A DNA stretch of 64,000 nucleotides from Trogon surrucura (lineage: Eukaryota; Chordata; Aves; Trogoniformes; Trogonidae): the NCBI GenBank assembly GCA_020746105.1, contig CM036624.1, positions 20,978,084-21,042,083 on the forward strand. Reading direction: 5' to 3'. A model generated the notes under the pieces. That model was given only the letters and a program-made list of their open reading frames with translations, had not been told where the DNA came from and ran no database searches. Shown here one piece after another: positions 38,561 to 52,449 of the stretch. The position numbers and the translations under genes were made by a program. How positions within the stretch are numbered: position 1 is the stretch's first letter; each line of letters opens with the position of its first letter.

Positions 38561-38566
38561 CATGTT

Positions 38567-38617
38567 TAATTAATTATTTGTATCACACTAGCAGTATGTT
38601 TAGTGTATAATTAATTA
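38567..38617. promoter_or_regulatory. Pair of TAATTAATTA homeodomain-type motifs
   Basis: The palindromic decamer TAATTAATTA occurs at 38567-38576 and again at 38608-38617, start to start 41 bp, close to four helical turns. Overlapping TAAT/ATTA cores are known binding words of homeodomain proteins. The flanks are repeat-free. In AT-rich DNA this can arise by chance, so the regulatory role is inference. Confidence 0.3.
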
Positions 38618-39109
38618 GCCCAGAAGCAGAAGAGTAAGGAAGAAAAACTTAAAAACTGGTGGTGAAAAGGTTCCCTGGCATATGATAGATAGGCTGGTTC
38701 ATTCTTGTCTATCTTCATTGTGGAAGCTGTTTCAGTGATTTTGATTTAAAACAAGCAAAATGGATCCCTGTGTATTTGCTAAATAAATTAATGCATCATT
38801 AGCCCTGTGCAGGACATGGCACTAGTCCCAAGTTAGTGCAAGATGTACACAAGTGCATGAATTTTTTTTCATCACAGTGTTACCTCTTAGGCAGGAAAAG
38901 CATCAGCTCCTGTGCAGTATCTGTCAGTGCTCCAAGTGGATGTGTTACATTTTTCTCACTTCCCAACATGACAGACACTGGGACTGTGGCTGTGTCTTGG
39001 TCTTTCTAGTTCTGGCAGCTGAATTCTAATACTTGCTCGGGGCTTTCTCTGACAAGCATGCTCTCTGGTAAGGATGCAAGGAGCTTCCTCTACCTTTGCA
39101 CTTAAAAGC

Positions 39110-39416
39110 TCTGCTGTGGCAGCTCTGTGGCTGCTCCCTGGGGCACACGGCCGGCGAGGCAGGCGGGAGGGAGGACAGGCCATGCCCTTGCCTCCCTCTG
39201 TCTCTCCCTTGACCTTTGTGTCTGTCCGCTAGAGTTGTGTAATTAGGGGAGCAGGCTGCACCCTTTATAGAGACGTAAGCCAGGGCGCACTCAGGAGGAA
39301 GACCTGGAGGGGAAAGCAGCGAAACACAGCACTGACGTTTCCTCCTCGAGTGCTGAATGCACGTGGTGCAGTCTGGCAGAGATGAACCTGTCTCCCAACC
39401 TGCGTGCCTGCTGAGG
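39110..39416 (+). promoter_or_regulatory. CpG-enriched, TATA-containing promoter candidate
   Basis: I count 12 CpGs between about 39121 and 39420, clearly more than in the neighbouring AT-rich DNA. A TATA-like box CTTTATAGA lies at 39263-39271, so initiation would fall near 39290-39300. A donor-like GAG|GTATTA follows at 39415/39416, so a noncoding first exon of about 120 bp is possible. The ATG at 39382 opens only ten codons. An alternative is simply a GC-rich patch; no transcript evidence is available. Confidence 0.3.
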
Positions 39417-39419
39417 TAT

Positions 39420-42400
39420 TAGGAGGGTAACTATGGGAAAACAGAGCCTTGTGGGAAGATATGTAAGACTGGGTACACGTAGGCTGGAAATGAAAAAATG
39501 ATGAACATCCATGCTCAGTCTAGCACACCAGAACTACCAGAGTCAAGTTAAAATGCCACTTGACAATGTGCTATTAAAGTTTTTACTCTATTGAAAATAG
39601 GATCCAAGTATAGTAAATGCTGATTTCACTTATACCATTGTTTTTTTGCTGGGTTTATCTATCTTGCAAATCAGTGTCACAACTGGATGAGTGACTCTGT
39701 GGTGATGACAATTAGCCACACACACATAAAATGTGACATAAGGACAATGTGGTACGTACGATTCCTACTGGTAAATGCTGCCTAGTTTCATAACTTGCTC
39801 AGTGCTGCTGAAATCACAGCAATAGCATTAACGATTCAAGTCAGGCATAAATTTTTCTGGCTCTGAATAGAGATCCCTACAATGCTTGCACTCTCTAAAT
39901 ACAGATAATTAGAGGCTGTGGCATAATTCTTTTCTCCCTCGACCTAAAAACAGTCACAAGTAAAGTCACTGAAGCAATTTGTTGCTGTCATGTAAAACTA
40001 ACAGGATATGTTGGGCCTACAGCTACATTCGTAACTTGAGTATCCTTGCATTTATTTGGGTGGCAGGATCCTTACGTTAGTTTTTAGTCTTTAAATTTTT
40101 TTTACTTTTTTTTACTTACATGGCATAGTCTCATAGCAACTATTAATTGGAGGTGAACTTCAGCAGCTGAAGAGAACATTTACGATAATGTCTAAACAGT
40201 AGGCAGGAGTGGGGCAGTAATGCCAAATTTTAAGATTTTTTTTTCCCCTTTCATATTATGTGGGGAATAAAGGAGTCTATGCTATCTACTTTGCTTGTAA
40301 TTCATTCAAATGGGTCAATGGTCGAGCTAGCAGTTGCTCTGAAATTACAATGACTGACTGTAATTAAGAACTAATTTTTAGTCATAAAAAAGCCAGATAA
40401 GGGGCTATCTGCTTCATGAGAGATGAATATAATCAGGATAACTGGCACAACTGGTAGCCATAGTCCGTCCTCAGTGAGCACACACAATTCCCATAGTTCA
40501 TAATAGGACTTATGTATCTACCTCAGAAAGTGAATACTTCAGAAAATTTTCTTTAGACCAATGATTTGCAGCACTAAAGCTTATAGAGTGTGGGAACAGG
40601 GCTTGGGGAACACAGTGGAAGCATTTATTAATTATACAGCATTAGCATTCTGATGGATCTTATGTAAATGAATCAGGTAGATGTGTTTTTGTTTGCTAAA
40701 AAAAGTCAAGTTTGATTCAGAGGAGTATATCAATGCTGAATGTGCCATTTTATAAATGTAAGCAGGAATTGACTTCAACTCAAGCCATTCTTCAGTTGCA
40801 TTTGAATTTGTGGATGTATTTTCCTCGATAACAGAGGCAGACCTAGCAGCAATACCCTGTAGCCTTTTCATCTGTGATATTCAACTAAGTTCCGTATGAA
40901 AACAGTCAGCTTTAGTTCTACTGCAGAAAAATATATCTATAAAACCCTGTTAACTGTTTTCCTTATGCAAAACAGCAATTATGACCTCTTTGACTTAGCA
41001 CTTATTCTACAGAAATAAGCAATTGCCATTTGGCTCTATTCATTTTGTACTTTGTTTCACACTTTCTTAAGATGTATCAGCAGACTTTTAATTATCCTGC
41101 AAATGATTCTATTAAGCATTCTCCTTGCATATTAAATGCAGAAGACATTGTTTTGAGCTTCCTTTGCCTCCTGTGAATAGAATGTGGGCAGACATAGAAA
41201 AATCAAATTATTTTACTAAATGAAAACAACCTGAGCAGAAGAAATCATTTTGAATAATGACAGCTTGGGTGAGAGTGTCACCATTTTCTATCAGTTTGCT
41301 CTGCATCACATAGGAGCTCACTTGATGGAATGTTAAAAAAAATGTGTCTAGTAAAAATAAGCTGTGACAGTCTCTAAGTAAATGTAATAAATCAGGAGGA
41401 TTTTCAAAGGGAATAAAAAGTGTCATTTATGATGGTTACAGCTTATACGCCCACTACGATTCCTGTACTGGTACAGTTTATACTCTCCCATGGTAGATAA
41501 AATTATTACTTGATCTGTCAAAAAGGAGTGACAAAATTTTTGTGGGTAGACAGCTTATTTAAGAATAGTAAAGTTCTATTGTGTGTTTGCTATCCTAAGT
41601 CAAAGTACTGTAGAAAACAAGAAATGAGGGAAAGCAATCATTATTCAGAAAGTTGATATAAAATTGGGAAAAAAAAGTTAATAGCGAAAATCATAATGTT
41701 TTACCCATAGGAATCTGGAGAAAGAGTAAGCATATTTTGATTTGAAAAGTTATTATTTCAGTACCCTATGAGACCTAAATTCTAGCAGATTTCCTGTAAC
41801 ATAATGAATTGATAATTCTCAGAGAAAATTTTCACTCAGCAGGAAGTGGACTAGATTAATCTTGCAGTTCCAGGTGTTCACAGCTGGATTAAATCCAAGA
41901 ACTGGCTGTGATTGCATAGTGCTAGCTCAGTTTTGCCAGATACCTGTATGTGACCAGGACATTCAGAGGTATGGAATATTGTTTATAATATTTATGCGAC
42001 CTCCAGCACTAGATGTATGGGCAGGTGCACTTCACTGCAGCTTCAGTAAAACTTGCATGTAGGTAGAAAACTGTCTGCTCTGAAACTTGGAAGTGTGGAC
42101 ATGAAGTGGATTGCACTCCATTTCTTTAAAGATTGAAGCTTGCTTTGCTTCTGAGTGCGTTTGGGGAGTTTATACACTAGATTTACAAATCCTTGTCATT
42201 TACAGAAATTCTGCTTCTCTACATTTTGAAGACATAATCAAAAAGTAACTAAGTCATGGTGTATAACTGCTCGCACAGGTAAAGGTATTTAATACTGGAA
42301 GACTTTTAAAACTAGTTAAAAACACCTTATGGCTAGAATTAAAGTCAGCAAGGTATTGAAAGTAAATGCAGTGCATATGTTTTGACAGTGGGAAGGAATA

Positions 42401-45400
42401 CTTAGCTTTTTGGGATTGTGAAGGGTTGTGGAAGAATGTAATGAATCTACCATGATTAGTCTTTAAATTGTGATTAGGAGTCCTAACTCCTTAAACCCAC
42501 CTCGAGCTACAACTAAATCCTGAATAAAGGCCAGACGTACTCTTCTGTACCCTTTTTTCCCTGCTTTCACATTTCAGAAGGAATGTTGTGGAGTTACACT
42601 TCCTGTGCTAAATCTGGAGTTGGAGTTCTGTGCTCTGTTAGAAGAGGCATTTAGATGATGAATGCATTTGCATATTTTCTGAAGAAATGATCACAGTTGA
42701 AAGAAAAGGATGGTTCCAACATGAGGAATAAGCCCCATATTTCAAAACTGTTGCTAACTCCCAGTTACCAGATCACACCAGTTTCCTAAGTACTCTGGAA
42801 GTAACGTGGTTTTAAAAATTTTGTAGTGACTGATCTATAGTGACTAGAAATATGCCTTCACTTATAAATCAGCTTTTTCTCTGGTATGTCTATTTATTGA
42901 AGCTATTTTCTGTTCACACAGCTGCATCGAGTATGCACATAGCTTTGGTAAGGGAAAAGGGGAGTCAAGAGAAAGGAAGCAATCTGAATTGTGAAACTAT
43001 TCTCTTCAGATGAAAGACAAGCTGTAAAGTGGATATCTGTTTTTTTCCAAAATGCCTAATGAGATACTGCTTTGGGCTACCTGTAGTGAAGATGAGCTGG
43101 TTTTCATGGACTTCAGCTTGCTTCTGCTGCTTGAAAAGCTGCAAGAATATTCGTTACAGTGCCTGTGGCAAGTAGAGTCAAATTGAACTTCTTCCTGTAA
43201 AAAAGTGGGTATTCCAGGAAAAAGAAAATGTTCCCCTGTATCAATAGAAAAGTCAGCAGAGTGTAGTCTCACTGGGTGAACAGAAAAATTCAAGACAAAA
43301 GTAAGCAGAGGACATCAAACACAGCATAGATTTTTTTTTTTTCCAAGAGCAAAGTCTTCTAAATATAGATTATAGTAATTTACTTTCAAACAACTCATTT
43401 TCAGCATCTGACATGTTCATTAACCCCAGGTAGAAAAATTATTGTGGCGCATTAATTTTTCACCAATGAAGACATTAGTCATATTTGCAAGTATCATTAG
43501 TGTCTGCCACCGAGGTGGAAAAGTCTTACTGTCTCTCTCCAAATGGAGGATGCATTAGAATGTTAACTAGGGTCTGCTGAGTTCTGTGGGTTATCAACCC
43601 TTGCACACTTTTATGCATTGAATTTTAATTAGACTTTTCTAGAAGTACATCATTAAAAGACATGTTTTATAAGAGAATAGGACAGATATGTAATCCTTTA
43701 GTAAAATAAGGTAAAATGTACAAGGATTTAGTGTAAGTATTCTGATAGTTCTTCTGACAATATGAAGGGTACAAGTTCATGTGTTAAACTGTATGTGTGC
43801 TCAGCAATTGTAAGAAGGAAATGAGATCAGAAGTATTATAATCCACTGAGGGGGGAAGGGAAGAAGGTTTCAAAGGTGCCAACAGCAGCAGGTATCTAAA
43901 GGTAGGGGAGGTCAGACACATTTGCATGTTTTCCTTCCCACCGTGTTGTGATAAATCCCTTACACAGTACATTCCTAAAATAAAGAGTAAGTGTGGGAAA
44001 ATGTCTCAGAGTGGTTAGCTCCTATCTTTCATAGAGGCTTTTCTGTACATTCTACTAGATGCTCACAAAGTCTTTTATCAAATTTTTATTTAAATGGTTT
44101 TGCTTTGGATTTATCTATGACCCTTTTTTTTTTAATTCTTCATTGAATAAAATAGTCCTTCTTCTAAATTTTATTAAAGACGTGATGAAAAGGAGAGCAA
44201 ATTGAAGCAATGTTGCTCAATTTAATTTCTTTTGACATTAAAATAATGCTCTAATTTTATTCACTGAAGACTGTATATCTGTACGGTGGTGAATCTTTCA
44301 GAACATTTTTTTTTATTAGGTAGAAGGGTAAATGCATGTCTAACTGGTAAATACGACTAAATCTTAGTCAGGAGCCAAGGGGATCCGGCATTCCCTTTAG
44401 TAATCCTTGTAAAACTTCAAGTCAGCTGTTCCCTGTTTACCCAGTTTCTTCCCGTTTACTTGGAATGGCCCATTTCCAATTAAATGAGAGGACACGAGGT
44501 AGTTTGATGCAGAACGTGCTAAGGACAGTCAGCAAGTTCACTAACTGGAGTCGAGGTAACATCACGAAAGCCTTTCTCGCTCGCTCTCTCACCTACCACG
44601 TGCAGGGGGATACCAAGAACGAGTGTGATCATTGTGTGATACTGTACTTGTGTAATTCTGGATTCTGCACTGGGTTCCACTGATGTCACTCCAGGTAAAG
44701 TAGAAGGGAATTGCTTATGAAATGCTCGTGGTAACTGTTTTGAAAAAGAGTTCTTAATGTTTGCTTACATTGGATAAAGAAGGACAAAAACTGGACCACA
44801 AGTAGGTGCGAGCAATGTTTACTGTAGTGTAGCTTCTATTGCATTTAATTTCACACTAAGATGACAGTGCCTCTGTGGAAATTGCATAAGCCAAGACAGC
44901 TTTTGTGGCTACTCATGTCGAAGTCCAGTAAGGCAGCAAATCTGTACGTTTAAAAATGAGAATTGATATTAAATTGGGAAACTGAGCCAGGAATGCCCTT
45001 TGAACTTCATGTATCAAAACAAGAATAATCTTTCTAGGGTGTTGTTGCACCATGGTCTTACCTTGATTGTAAAACCTTAGTTTAGCTGGTACTTAATTTA
45101 GTCTTACTATGTTATTGTTTAAGTAATGATAATAAATCTTATTATTGATTATATTAGTGATGGAAACCTTGGTCCCAGCTTGTGTGGTTGAAACCATGTA
45201 CATATGAATGATTATTTGATCACATAATAATGTGATGTTCATATAGAATGAATAGTTGCCTACTTTCAGATGTTGCCTGTTTGATTTCAGAATTATAATT
45301 TGGATATTCTGGGTATAAAAATGTTTGTTTATGACACATTTGTGTAACCATTTTTCTATGCAGTTTTTCCTGTGTAAAAAGTTTCTAGGGACTGGAAAGC

Positions 45401-48400
45401 TGGTTGAATACTTAACCGCTGTACAATTTATTTACACCTAATGTTATTTTTCTGGCTCTTTCACAATACAAAAGCTATGTATTGAATTTTCATTTGTTTG
45501 TCTTTCAACTCAGTCATAGAAAGTTATTCTCATCTCTAGATAGTTGTGTTATTTAAGCACTTTTTATTTTGATGGAAATTACTTTTGTAGGAAGAAATTT
45601 ACCGCTTTGACTGCGATCAGGGCCACAGCTCAGTCCGTAACATTCACTGCTGACATGCCTATTTCCTACCTGTCAGAATGAAATACTAATGGTAGGTCCT
45701 ATCAATTCCGACATTGCTTTCTTATTTTTTATAACCAAGGTCACTTTGCTTCAAGTTTACATTTGGCATGCAAATAGAAATGAAACTATAAACAGGATTA
45801 TTATTTTTTTTGCAACAGATTTGTGCTGATCATGTAATTTTCATGTTTTTCATTTCGAGGAATAAAACATCTGAAAAATTTAAGGTGATAGATAAGGTGT
45901 TTATTTGTTGAAAACCAGAAAAAAAGGTGCTTTTTCATCTTTGTTTTTAAATACACATGCAAAATCAGACTGGCTAATCAGCTGGTTCTTTTCTTGCATC
46001 TATGGGTTTTTTTTTATTCATTCACATTTAAGTGAAGCATGTGAAAGGTGTTTAAGGCCTATTGTCTAACCCTTACAAAAATATCTGTTCACAAAGAGTC
46101 TGAAGGAATCTTTGGTCGCTCTAGGAAAGGGAAGCAATGGTCTTTTAGGGTGAAAGACATTGCTTTTCTCTTGAACACAAGGCTTACATTTCAATTGCCA
46201 GGGCCTATTTTTCACCGAATCTTTGTTCTTTAATAATAATTTTCATTATTATCTGCTTAGTATCATATCTTCCTTTTTACACCTGGAAGTGAGAAGCTTG
46301 TTTATGCTTCTGAAGACTGGAAGAATAGCACCATGGGAAACCAATGTCTTTGTTCTATCTGCATGCTCAGGTGTAGTAGAGGCAAATTTTCTAACATTAC
46401 ACTGCCAATGACCTCTGTCATATTTTAGAGGATTCTCTCTTTGGGTAACCTGAGAGAAATAATGTAGTGTGCTTAAAGTTGGTATTTTGGGGAACAGCCT
46501 TCTGGCTGTTACATGTTTCTTGCTGCATTTTTCATGATCTCATCATCAACATGTTTCATTCAGGTGATTTTTGTGTCTGATTTCTTTAGGGTTTCTTTGT
46601 TCCTTTGTAATGCAAATTAGAATTCTGAATCTTTAGCCAACTGGAATAAGGCTATTTTAGTACTTCCCTGACAAAGACAGTCTTGCCATAAATTAGGCCA
46701 GTATAAAGGTTTTGTGTAACAACCTTTTTTTTTGAATTTTAAAACTATGACCCATTGTATTTCTCCTCTTAAGAAATGTCAGTGAAATTAATAGTTTTCA
46801 TGGTATCAAACTAACTGCTCTTGTGACAAACTCAACACCACAGCACTTGGAATTAGTCTGTGGAGCATCAGAATAGACCTTAATAAATAGGCTGTCCTGT
46901 GTAGTTTCTGCAAGGGAATGAAATGGCTTCTAGTCTTCATCACAGTGTAGTCAGTTTTAGATCCACTCCATTTTTGCAATAGTAAATTGACAGAATGCTG
47001 CAGAACACCACTCTGTTCAGAGTATTCAGAAAGAAATAGCAGGTTTTGTAAACTGATTGTGTTTCGTGTTAGATAGGACCATACAAAAGTGCTTCTCAGT
47101 TAGGTTCTTTGCAGAGCCAACCACATCCTTATCAACTTCTCATAGGAAGTAGGACTATTTAACAACTTCCTAGAATATAGGTGGTAGGTTTGGTCTGGTG
47201 GTCACCTCTCTATTCATTATTCTTCCATTTCATCTATCATCATGCTGCCGGTATACGCAGTATTTGATACTAGTACTGTTGTTTATTGAATTAATGTAGT
47301 TTACTGTACTTGCTAGTCTCCTCCCTCTTCAACCACTAGACTTTATGTTTCAAAGCAGGGCTGTATTTGAAAAAGATTAAATAAACTAAATCTATAATTT
47401 TTTAATTTTTGCCGGTAACACATAAGAAGTAATGATGCCTATAGATTTAGGCAAAAACTATTCAGTTGTATTTACCTTACTACAGTTTTCAGATAGCATC
47501 TCATATGCAATCTGAGCCGTTTGCCCTCCCATGAAGCAGAAATATAAATGCATTCCTACATTGTAGAGCATTGTTGAATAAGTTAATACCTGTAAGACCT
47601 CTGAAATGCTCATAAGGAAGGTTCAGAATAAATGCAAAGAATTGAATCAATTAATAATGAGTGTTAATACTACTGCAGACTATATCCTTTGCTTGAGTGA
47701 AATGTAAAACAAGTCAGAATGTTTCAGTAGCAATGAATTTGTGCAGACCCATATCATCACTGTTTTTTTACTTTTATTTTTTTTTTATTTGGATATAAAC
47801 TCGGTGTTATTCAATGACAGTAGCCTTGCAGGGTGGGAAAGTCCATGTAAGGCATGTAAAGGACTGTTTTCCATTTTGTTGTTAAAGGTCTCAGATCATG
47901 CCCTTCTCGACTAATAAACCAAAAGCTTCTATAGTAATATGTGGGCTTGGCATTGTACCTTTGCCCCTTCAGACAGAAAAGAATAGACTTATTTATCTAA
48001 TCTGTCAATCTAACCTGTGCGTTTCTGATGTACACATTTACCAGAGGTCTGAACACTGTTTGTGCTGCTCTGATTTATAGAGAGTTCTCACTGATATATG
48101 GCCTTGATGTTCCTCCTCTTCTATATTTTAGCTGTCAGTGGCTCTCTTTTGACTGTTATTTGTTAAGTCTTGTTACTATGAGGCTCTAATTATAGCTCTC
48201 ATTATTTTTAGGAAAATCCTGAAATACAAGCTCAAAAAGGTCTTTATAAATGCACAAATGAGAATTAGAGATGTGATAGGCACCCATCAATAATCTACTG
48301 GGGCTTTTCACTTACAATCATTCAAATAATAATTAGAATATTTAGATGCTAAATACATATCTGAGCGAGAAAATGAAGTGGAAAGGTTTGGGGGTTTTTA

Positions 48401-49290
48401 ATATATATACAAATAAAATATAATAAAGATCTTCACTTGTGTGGATTGACACACAGTATGCAGTTATGTATGTTTTCCCTTTGTTTTGCAGAACTGTTCT
48501 TTACAGGAAATGTTGCATGCTTTTTATAGTAAATGAAACTGCTAGATATGGATCACGTAGGAGCTGAATTGGTAAAAGACCTGCAGAAGGGCTGTGTACG
48601 TAAATGCAAGAAGGAAAGGCACAATCTAAATCCTTATGGTAGGGACAGTCCAAATCATTATTTCAATCGGATTTTGGCTATTGACAATTCTCAAGGAAAA
48701 CTTTTAGAAACAGAGCATAAATAAAAGAAAATTTAGTAATGAAAATAGAGCAGACTGTAGAGCTGAATTTATTCAGCAGTAAATAAAAAGCTAAATGAAA
48801 CATTTTCTGGAAATATCTGGAGCAGTTGCCATTATGCAAGTCTGTCATAATCCGTGCGTGAAAGCATTACAACTGCCTGTTTTTCAGGATCAGGAGGGCT
48901 GCGTGAGAGTTACACAGTTAACTGTGGTTGCAAAAATTCTAACCCTGCAAGGGTGAACCTAATTCCCTTGTCATTTCTTCACAAATATTTGAGGCAGCAG
49001 AGATGCTGCTGCTGCATTGATGGTAAGACCAACGATACAGTGTAAGACGTTTTAAATCCCCATCTTACAAAGCATTTCGTTTTTGTAACTGAAGCCTTGC
49101 TCTCTTGTGACTATTGACTCTCCATGAGGCTAATTCTGCAGTAAATATTTTTTTCTTTACCAATGTAAACTTTTCTGATTTCTTATGCACCTCACCTCCC
49201 TCTCTATATGCCTAGTGATCTTCCCTATAGATCCCTTCTGTTTGGGTAACTGTGTGCATCAGATGGCAAATAGTTGGCTGCTGGTTTACA
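39420..49290. other. AT-rich noncoding DNA with possible conserved patches
   Basis: No gene recognised. Patches that look like conserved noncoding DNA, by homeodomain- and GATA-type words and lack of repeats, are at 40345-40480 (taattaagaactaattt, ccagataagg) and 48240-48390. A CpG-bearing patch at 44450-44700 carries a 72-codon plus frame of unknown nature. Minus frames at 40632-40871 and 43006-43293 have no recognisable family. A very weak MIR-like end (ttcaaccactagact) lies near 47325-47340. Confidence 0.5.
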
Positions 49291-49299
49291 TGCTGCAGG

Positions 49300-49365
49300 G
49301 ATCAATCCTTCACTGATAGGGCAATGGACTGGATGACCTAAGATATGTCTTTCATCTCTATTTTA
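49300..49365 (+). repeat. Possible very diverged CR1 3' end
   Basis: The text 'gggcaatggactggatgacctaagatatgtctttcatctctattttat' has the order of the CR1 3' terminus 'ggggttggactagatgacctatagaggtcccttccaacct...ttctat'. It is short, without octamer repeats and much decayed. Confidence 0.3.
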
Positions 49366-49369
49366 TCAC

Positions 49370-51295
49370 TGCAAAATGCAAGTGGGCGTGCAAATCCTAG
49401 CTCTTTGCCAAAGCCATCTGCTCAAAAATATTATACAAACAGACGAGGAAGGTTTAAACTAATTACAACTTTTGTCTGTTTATGAAAATTATTCTTTGCT
49501 ACTGCAGTCGCATATCTGGGCTTCCCCTAGTTGTGTTATCTTTTTAAATCAAAAAGTCCTATTTGGGTGCAAGCTGAAGGGATGTTGCCCAGTCCAGCAA
49601 GAACACTAGCAGATTCTCTGATGGCCAGTCAGTTCAATGTGCTTGTTGCACAAAGGCTGCACGTATTTTTCACTGGAAGATCACAGCATTATGGACACCC
49701 TACATTAGACATTTTATTAAACTGTTGCCCTTGCCTTGCTTTTGCAGTTTAAAAGGCTAGGGAAGAGCTAGGATTCGCATTGATATACAATTTTTATCTT
49801 TGTCCTAGGAAACTCTTTACGTGCACAAAATGGTGTTTAGAAGAACGGTTCATTTCACATGGGCTGAAGAAATTGGACTGAACAGAACCTATGTCTGGGG
49901 CCCCCCAACACTCCAGAGGAGAATGGTTCTTCTGAACTTTCTCCTAGTGCTTCCTCTGTCCTGTGGGCTGTGTGATCTCCTGATTTTATCCAGAAATGCT
50001 TCTGGAGTGGACGGTTTCCCTAACTGGGATAGGATGTCCCCTCTTTTGTGTGGCAGGGCTGTGCTCCCCATCCTTAGCGTTGTAGGAGCCAGATAAGGAC
50101 TGCTGCTGACGCCCGCTCAGCAGGTCCCTGAGCTCAGCACCAAGGCTGAACCCTGTTACTGCTGGCTTTTGGGGCGACAGATGGAAAGCCATAAGCTTTG
50201 TCACTAAGTGTTGCCTGAGCCAGTAACAGTTGTATGTGCAGTTCAGGGTGTTGGTGTATTCAAAGTTGTATTTGTGTGGATTTGTTGCATTTGTGTGATA
50301 TCATAAAAAAACAAAAAGAAATTACTCTCTTCACTGGTTAAAGAGAGTTCTCTTTAAAAATTGTATAGAGAAGAAAAGAGCGCTGTTTAGGTTGTATTTT
50401 TTGTTGACAGCAATTTTGAGTTTAAGTTGGTTTTTTTCCTTTACAAGCTGTTGACCAACTCTTTATGGCTTTTATCTCTGCAAGTGATAACTGCAAAAAT
50501 ATTTTTAGCCATATATTGTTTTAGATGTATCAGCTCTAGTGAATCTGTCCTCTATATCTAAATAAAAGGCAAATTGTTTGCTTACTGTATATAAACTGAG
50601 AATTTGATCACACTTTTAACATTCTCTAATTACATTAGTTTTCTGTTCCATCAGTCTGTATTTCAGCATGTAGAAATCTTTTGCTTTCAAAAGTTCTTTT
50701 AGAATGTTTAAACTGCTCATTATGTATATGCATACTGCCTTTTACTTAATCCTTAGTCTCATAGAGGCTGAACAGCTGAACAATGCTAAGGGCTTAGTTT
50801 AGTGCAGGATATGAGAATATTTCTTAGAATGAGTGAAGTTGATTCATTATAGAAAACAACCACCATATTTAATTAATTATTGGAAATTTTTAGCATTGTA
50901 TTAGTACATAATTAACAATTTTACAGCTAGCTTAATAAACAAATAACAATTAAACTTCCACATATGGCTTACTTTACAAAGTTACCCCATTATGCATAAC
51001 TAATGGGTTTGCTATCACATGCTTACAAGTTTAATGAAGCTGGTGGTTTGTCTGTTGCAAGAATGACATTGCATTCATGTAGATATCAAATACAGTATTG
51101 GCTACAGATTGTCCTGTATTGCTGTTTGCTAGACTAAGAAAAGTAAGACAGCTTGCGCTAGGATTTGGGGAGAAATTTAATGACAGTGTGCACTTTTGTC
51201 TTAGGGTTTAATGAGGAAAATTAACTGAATTTGGAGGAGGCATCGCACTGCTTTGGCATCTTAGTGATAATAATGATATATTGTCCTTATCTTCT
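49370..51295. other. Noncoding DNA with a GC-richer patch
   Basis: The patch at about 49820-50200 is GC-rich. It carries overlapping frames on both strands (49821-50096 plus, 49986-50204 minus), none with a recognisable domain. The rest is AT-rich, including another TTAATTAATTA near 50869. Confidence 0.5.
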
Positions 51296-51299
51296 GCAG

Positions 51300-51341
51300 G
51301 TTTCATGTCAGTCAAATATTCAGCCTGGACATTCAAAATGT
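51300..51341 (+). other. Candidate 42-nt micro-exon (unproven)
   Basis: An acceptor-like 'ttgtccttatcttctgcag' ends at 51299. It is followed by 42 bases open in all three frames, then a donor-like GTAAGG at 51342. The length is a multiple of three. Splice-site context is the only support; no family match or partner exon is visible. Confidence 0.2.
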
Positions 51342-51349
51342 GTAAGGTA

Positions 51350-52370
51350 GCAGCTTTGGTTTCCATGACTCTGAACTCTTCAATTTAAGAGCAACAAACC
51401 AGTATGGTTGAAATGACACTACGGGCAGGGAGGGCTGTTAGTGTCCAAATGATAAACCAGTGAAGCCAGCTGGGCACGGTGAATGTTTTCTGCTTGCATT
51501 GGTGCAGTTCTGATGACCAGGTAGAAATTGATGATAAAGGGGCATAAGTTTCACTCACTGAAGCCATTGTAGGTAAAGACTATATACCAAACAAATTTGT
51601 CTTGAGCTAATGCTACCCAGGGAGTCCTCTCCCTAGGTGAGACATGTCATAAGGCTGACCACATCGTTCTGTGAACCAGCAGCCCCTGGTAGTCCTTGCA
51701 TTTAATGCATTGCTTTCCAAAATTACAGGTCTGTTTTTTCAAATTTTCAGCTGCTGAGACTGCAAGCCAGGGAAAGACCCAGAGCCAGCTGAGAAGCCAC
51801 TGCAATGCTGCAGTCATGGCTCGATGAAACTGCATGTGTGTGCATTCATACTAATAACAAAAAAGGGCTGCTGCACTAAGAACCCTGAAATTAAGGAATT
51901 TATCTGACTTCATTCTCTTTTTAATTATAACTAAATAACATCAGAAGCTTGTGTAGATACTTGTCCAGACTTGAATGCATTTTGCTGGATATTTCCTTAA
52001 TAAACTGGTGATAATGACTTTCTTATGATATTAGTGTCTTCTCCCTTCTACTATTCTTAAAAAAGTTGAATTATTTTGAAAAGAGAAACTTGTCATGAAG
52101 GGAGATTTTCAACACAAATTGTCTATATTGTTTCATGTGCAAACTTCAGCTTTACCTTTTCAACTTCCCTGTACTGTTTTATGCCTTATGACATTTGTGT
52201 CAGATCTATTTTTGTTTTGAGTGGAGGCTATATTCTTGTACACTTCAGCCTCTATGTCATCCTTCTATGCAAAAGAGAACCGGACAGAGGTTAGGATGCT
52301 ATCTTTTTCAGGCTAATTAAGTTCCAGCATAATAATTATACATAGCGTATATTTGCTTATTGAATGTAAA
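51350..52370. other. Noncoding DNA, nothing recognised
   Basis: Short frames on the minus strand at 51385-51567 and 51647-51835 lack domains or splice support. Confidence 0.5.
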
Positions 52371-52375
52371 ACTTG

Positions 52376-52446
52376 CTTTGAGCAGGAACTTGGATGAGAT
52401 AACCTTTCCAAGGTTGCTTCTGACCTGAATTATTCTCATTCTATGA
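52376..52446 (+). repeat. Diverged CR1 LINE 3' end
   Basis: The sequence 'gagcaggaacttggatgagataacctttccaaggttgcttctgacctgaattattctcattctatga' follows the CR1 3' terminus in order: the ggttgga-agatgacct block, the ggtcccttccaacct block, then ATTCT-ATTCTATGA octamer remnants. It is a sense-orientation, severely truncated, old copy. Confidence 0.6.
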
Positions 52447-52449
52447 AAA

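Noticed and set aside
48492..48724. Possible exon after 'tttgttttgcag' and a charged 63-codon frame starting at 48533
   Set aside because: The frame that follows the acceptor stops after 14 codons and is not the frame of the 63-codon ORF; no coherent exon can be drawn.
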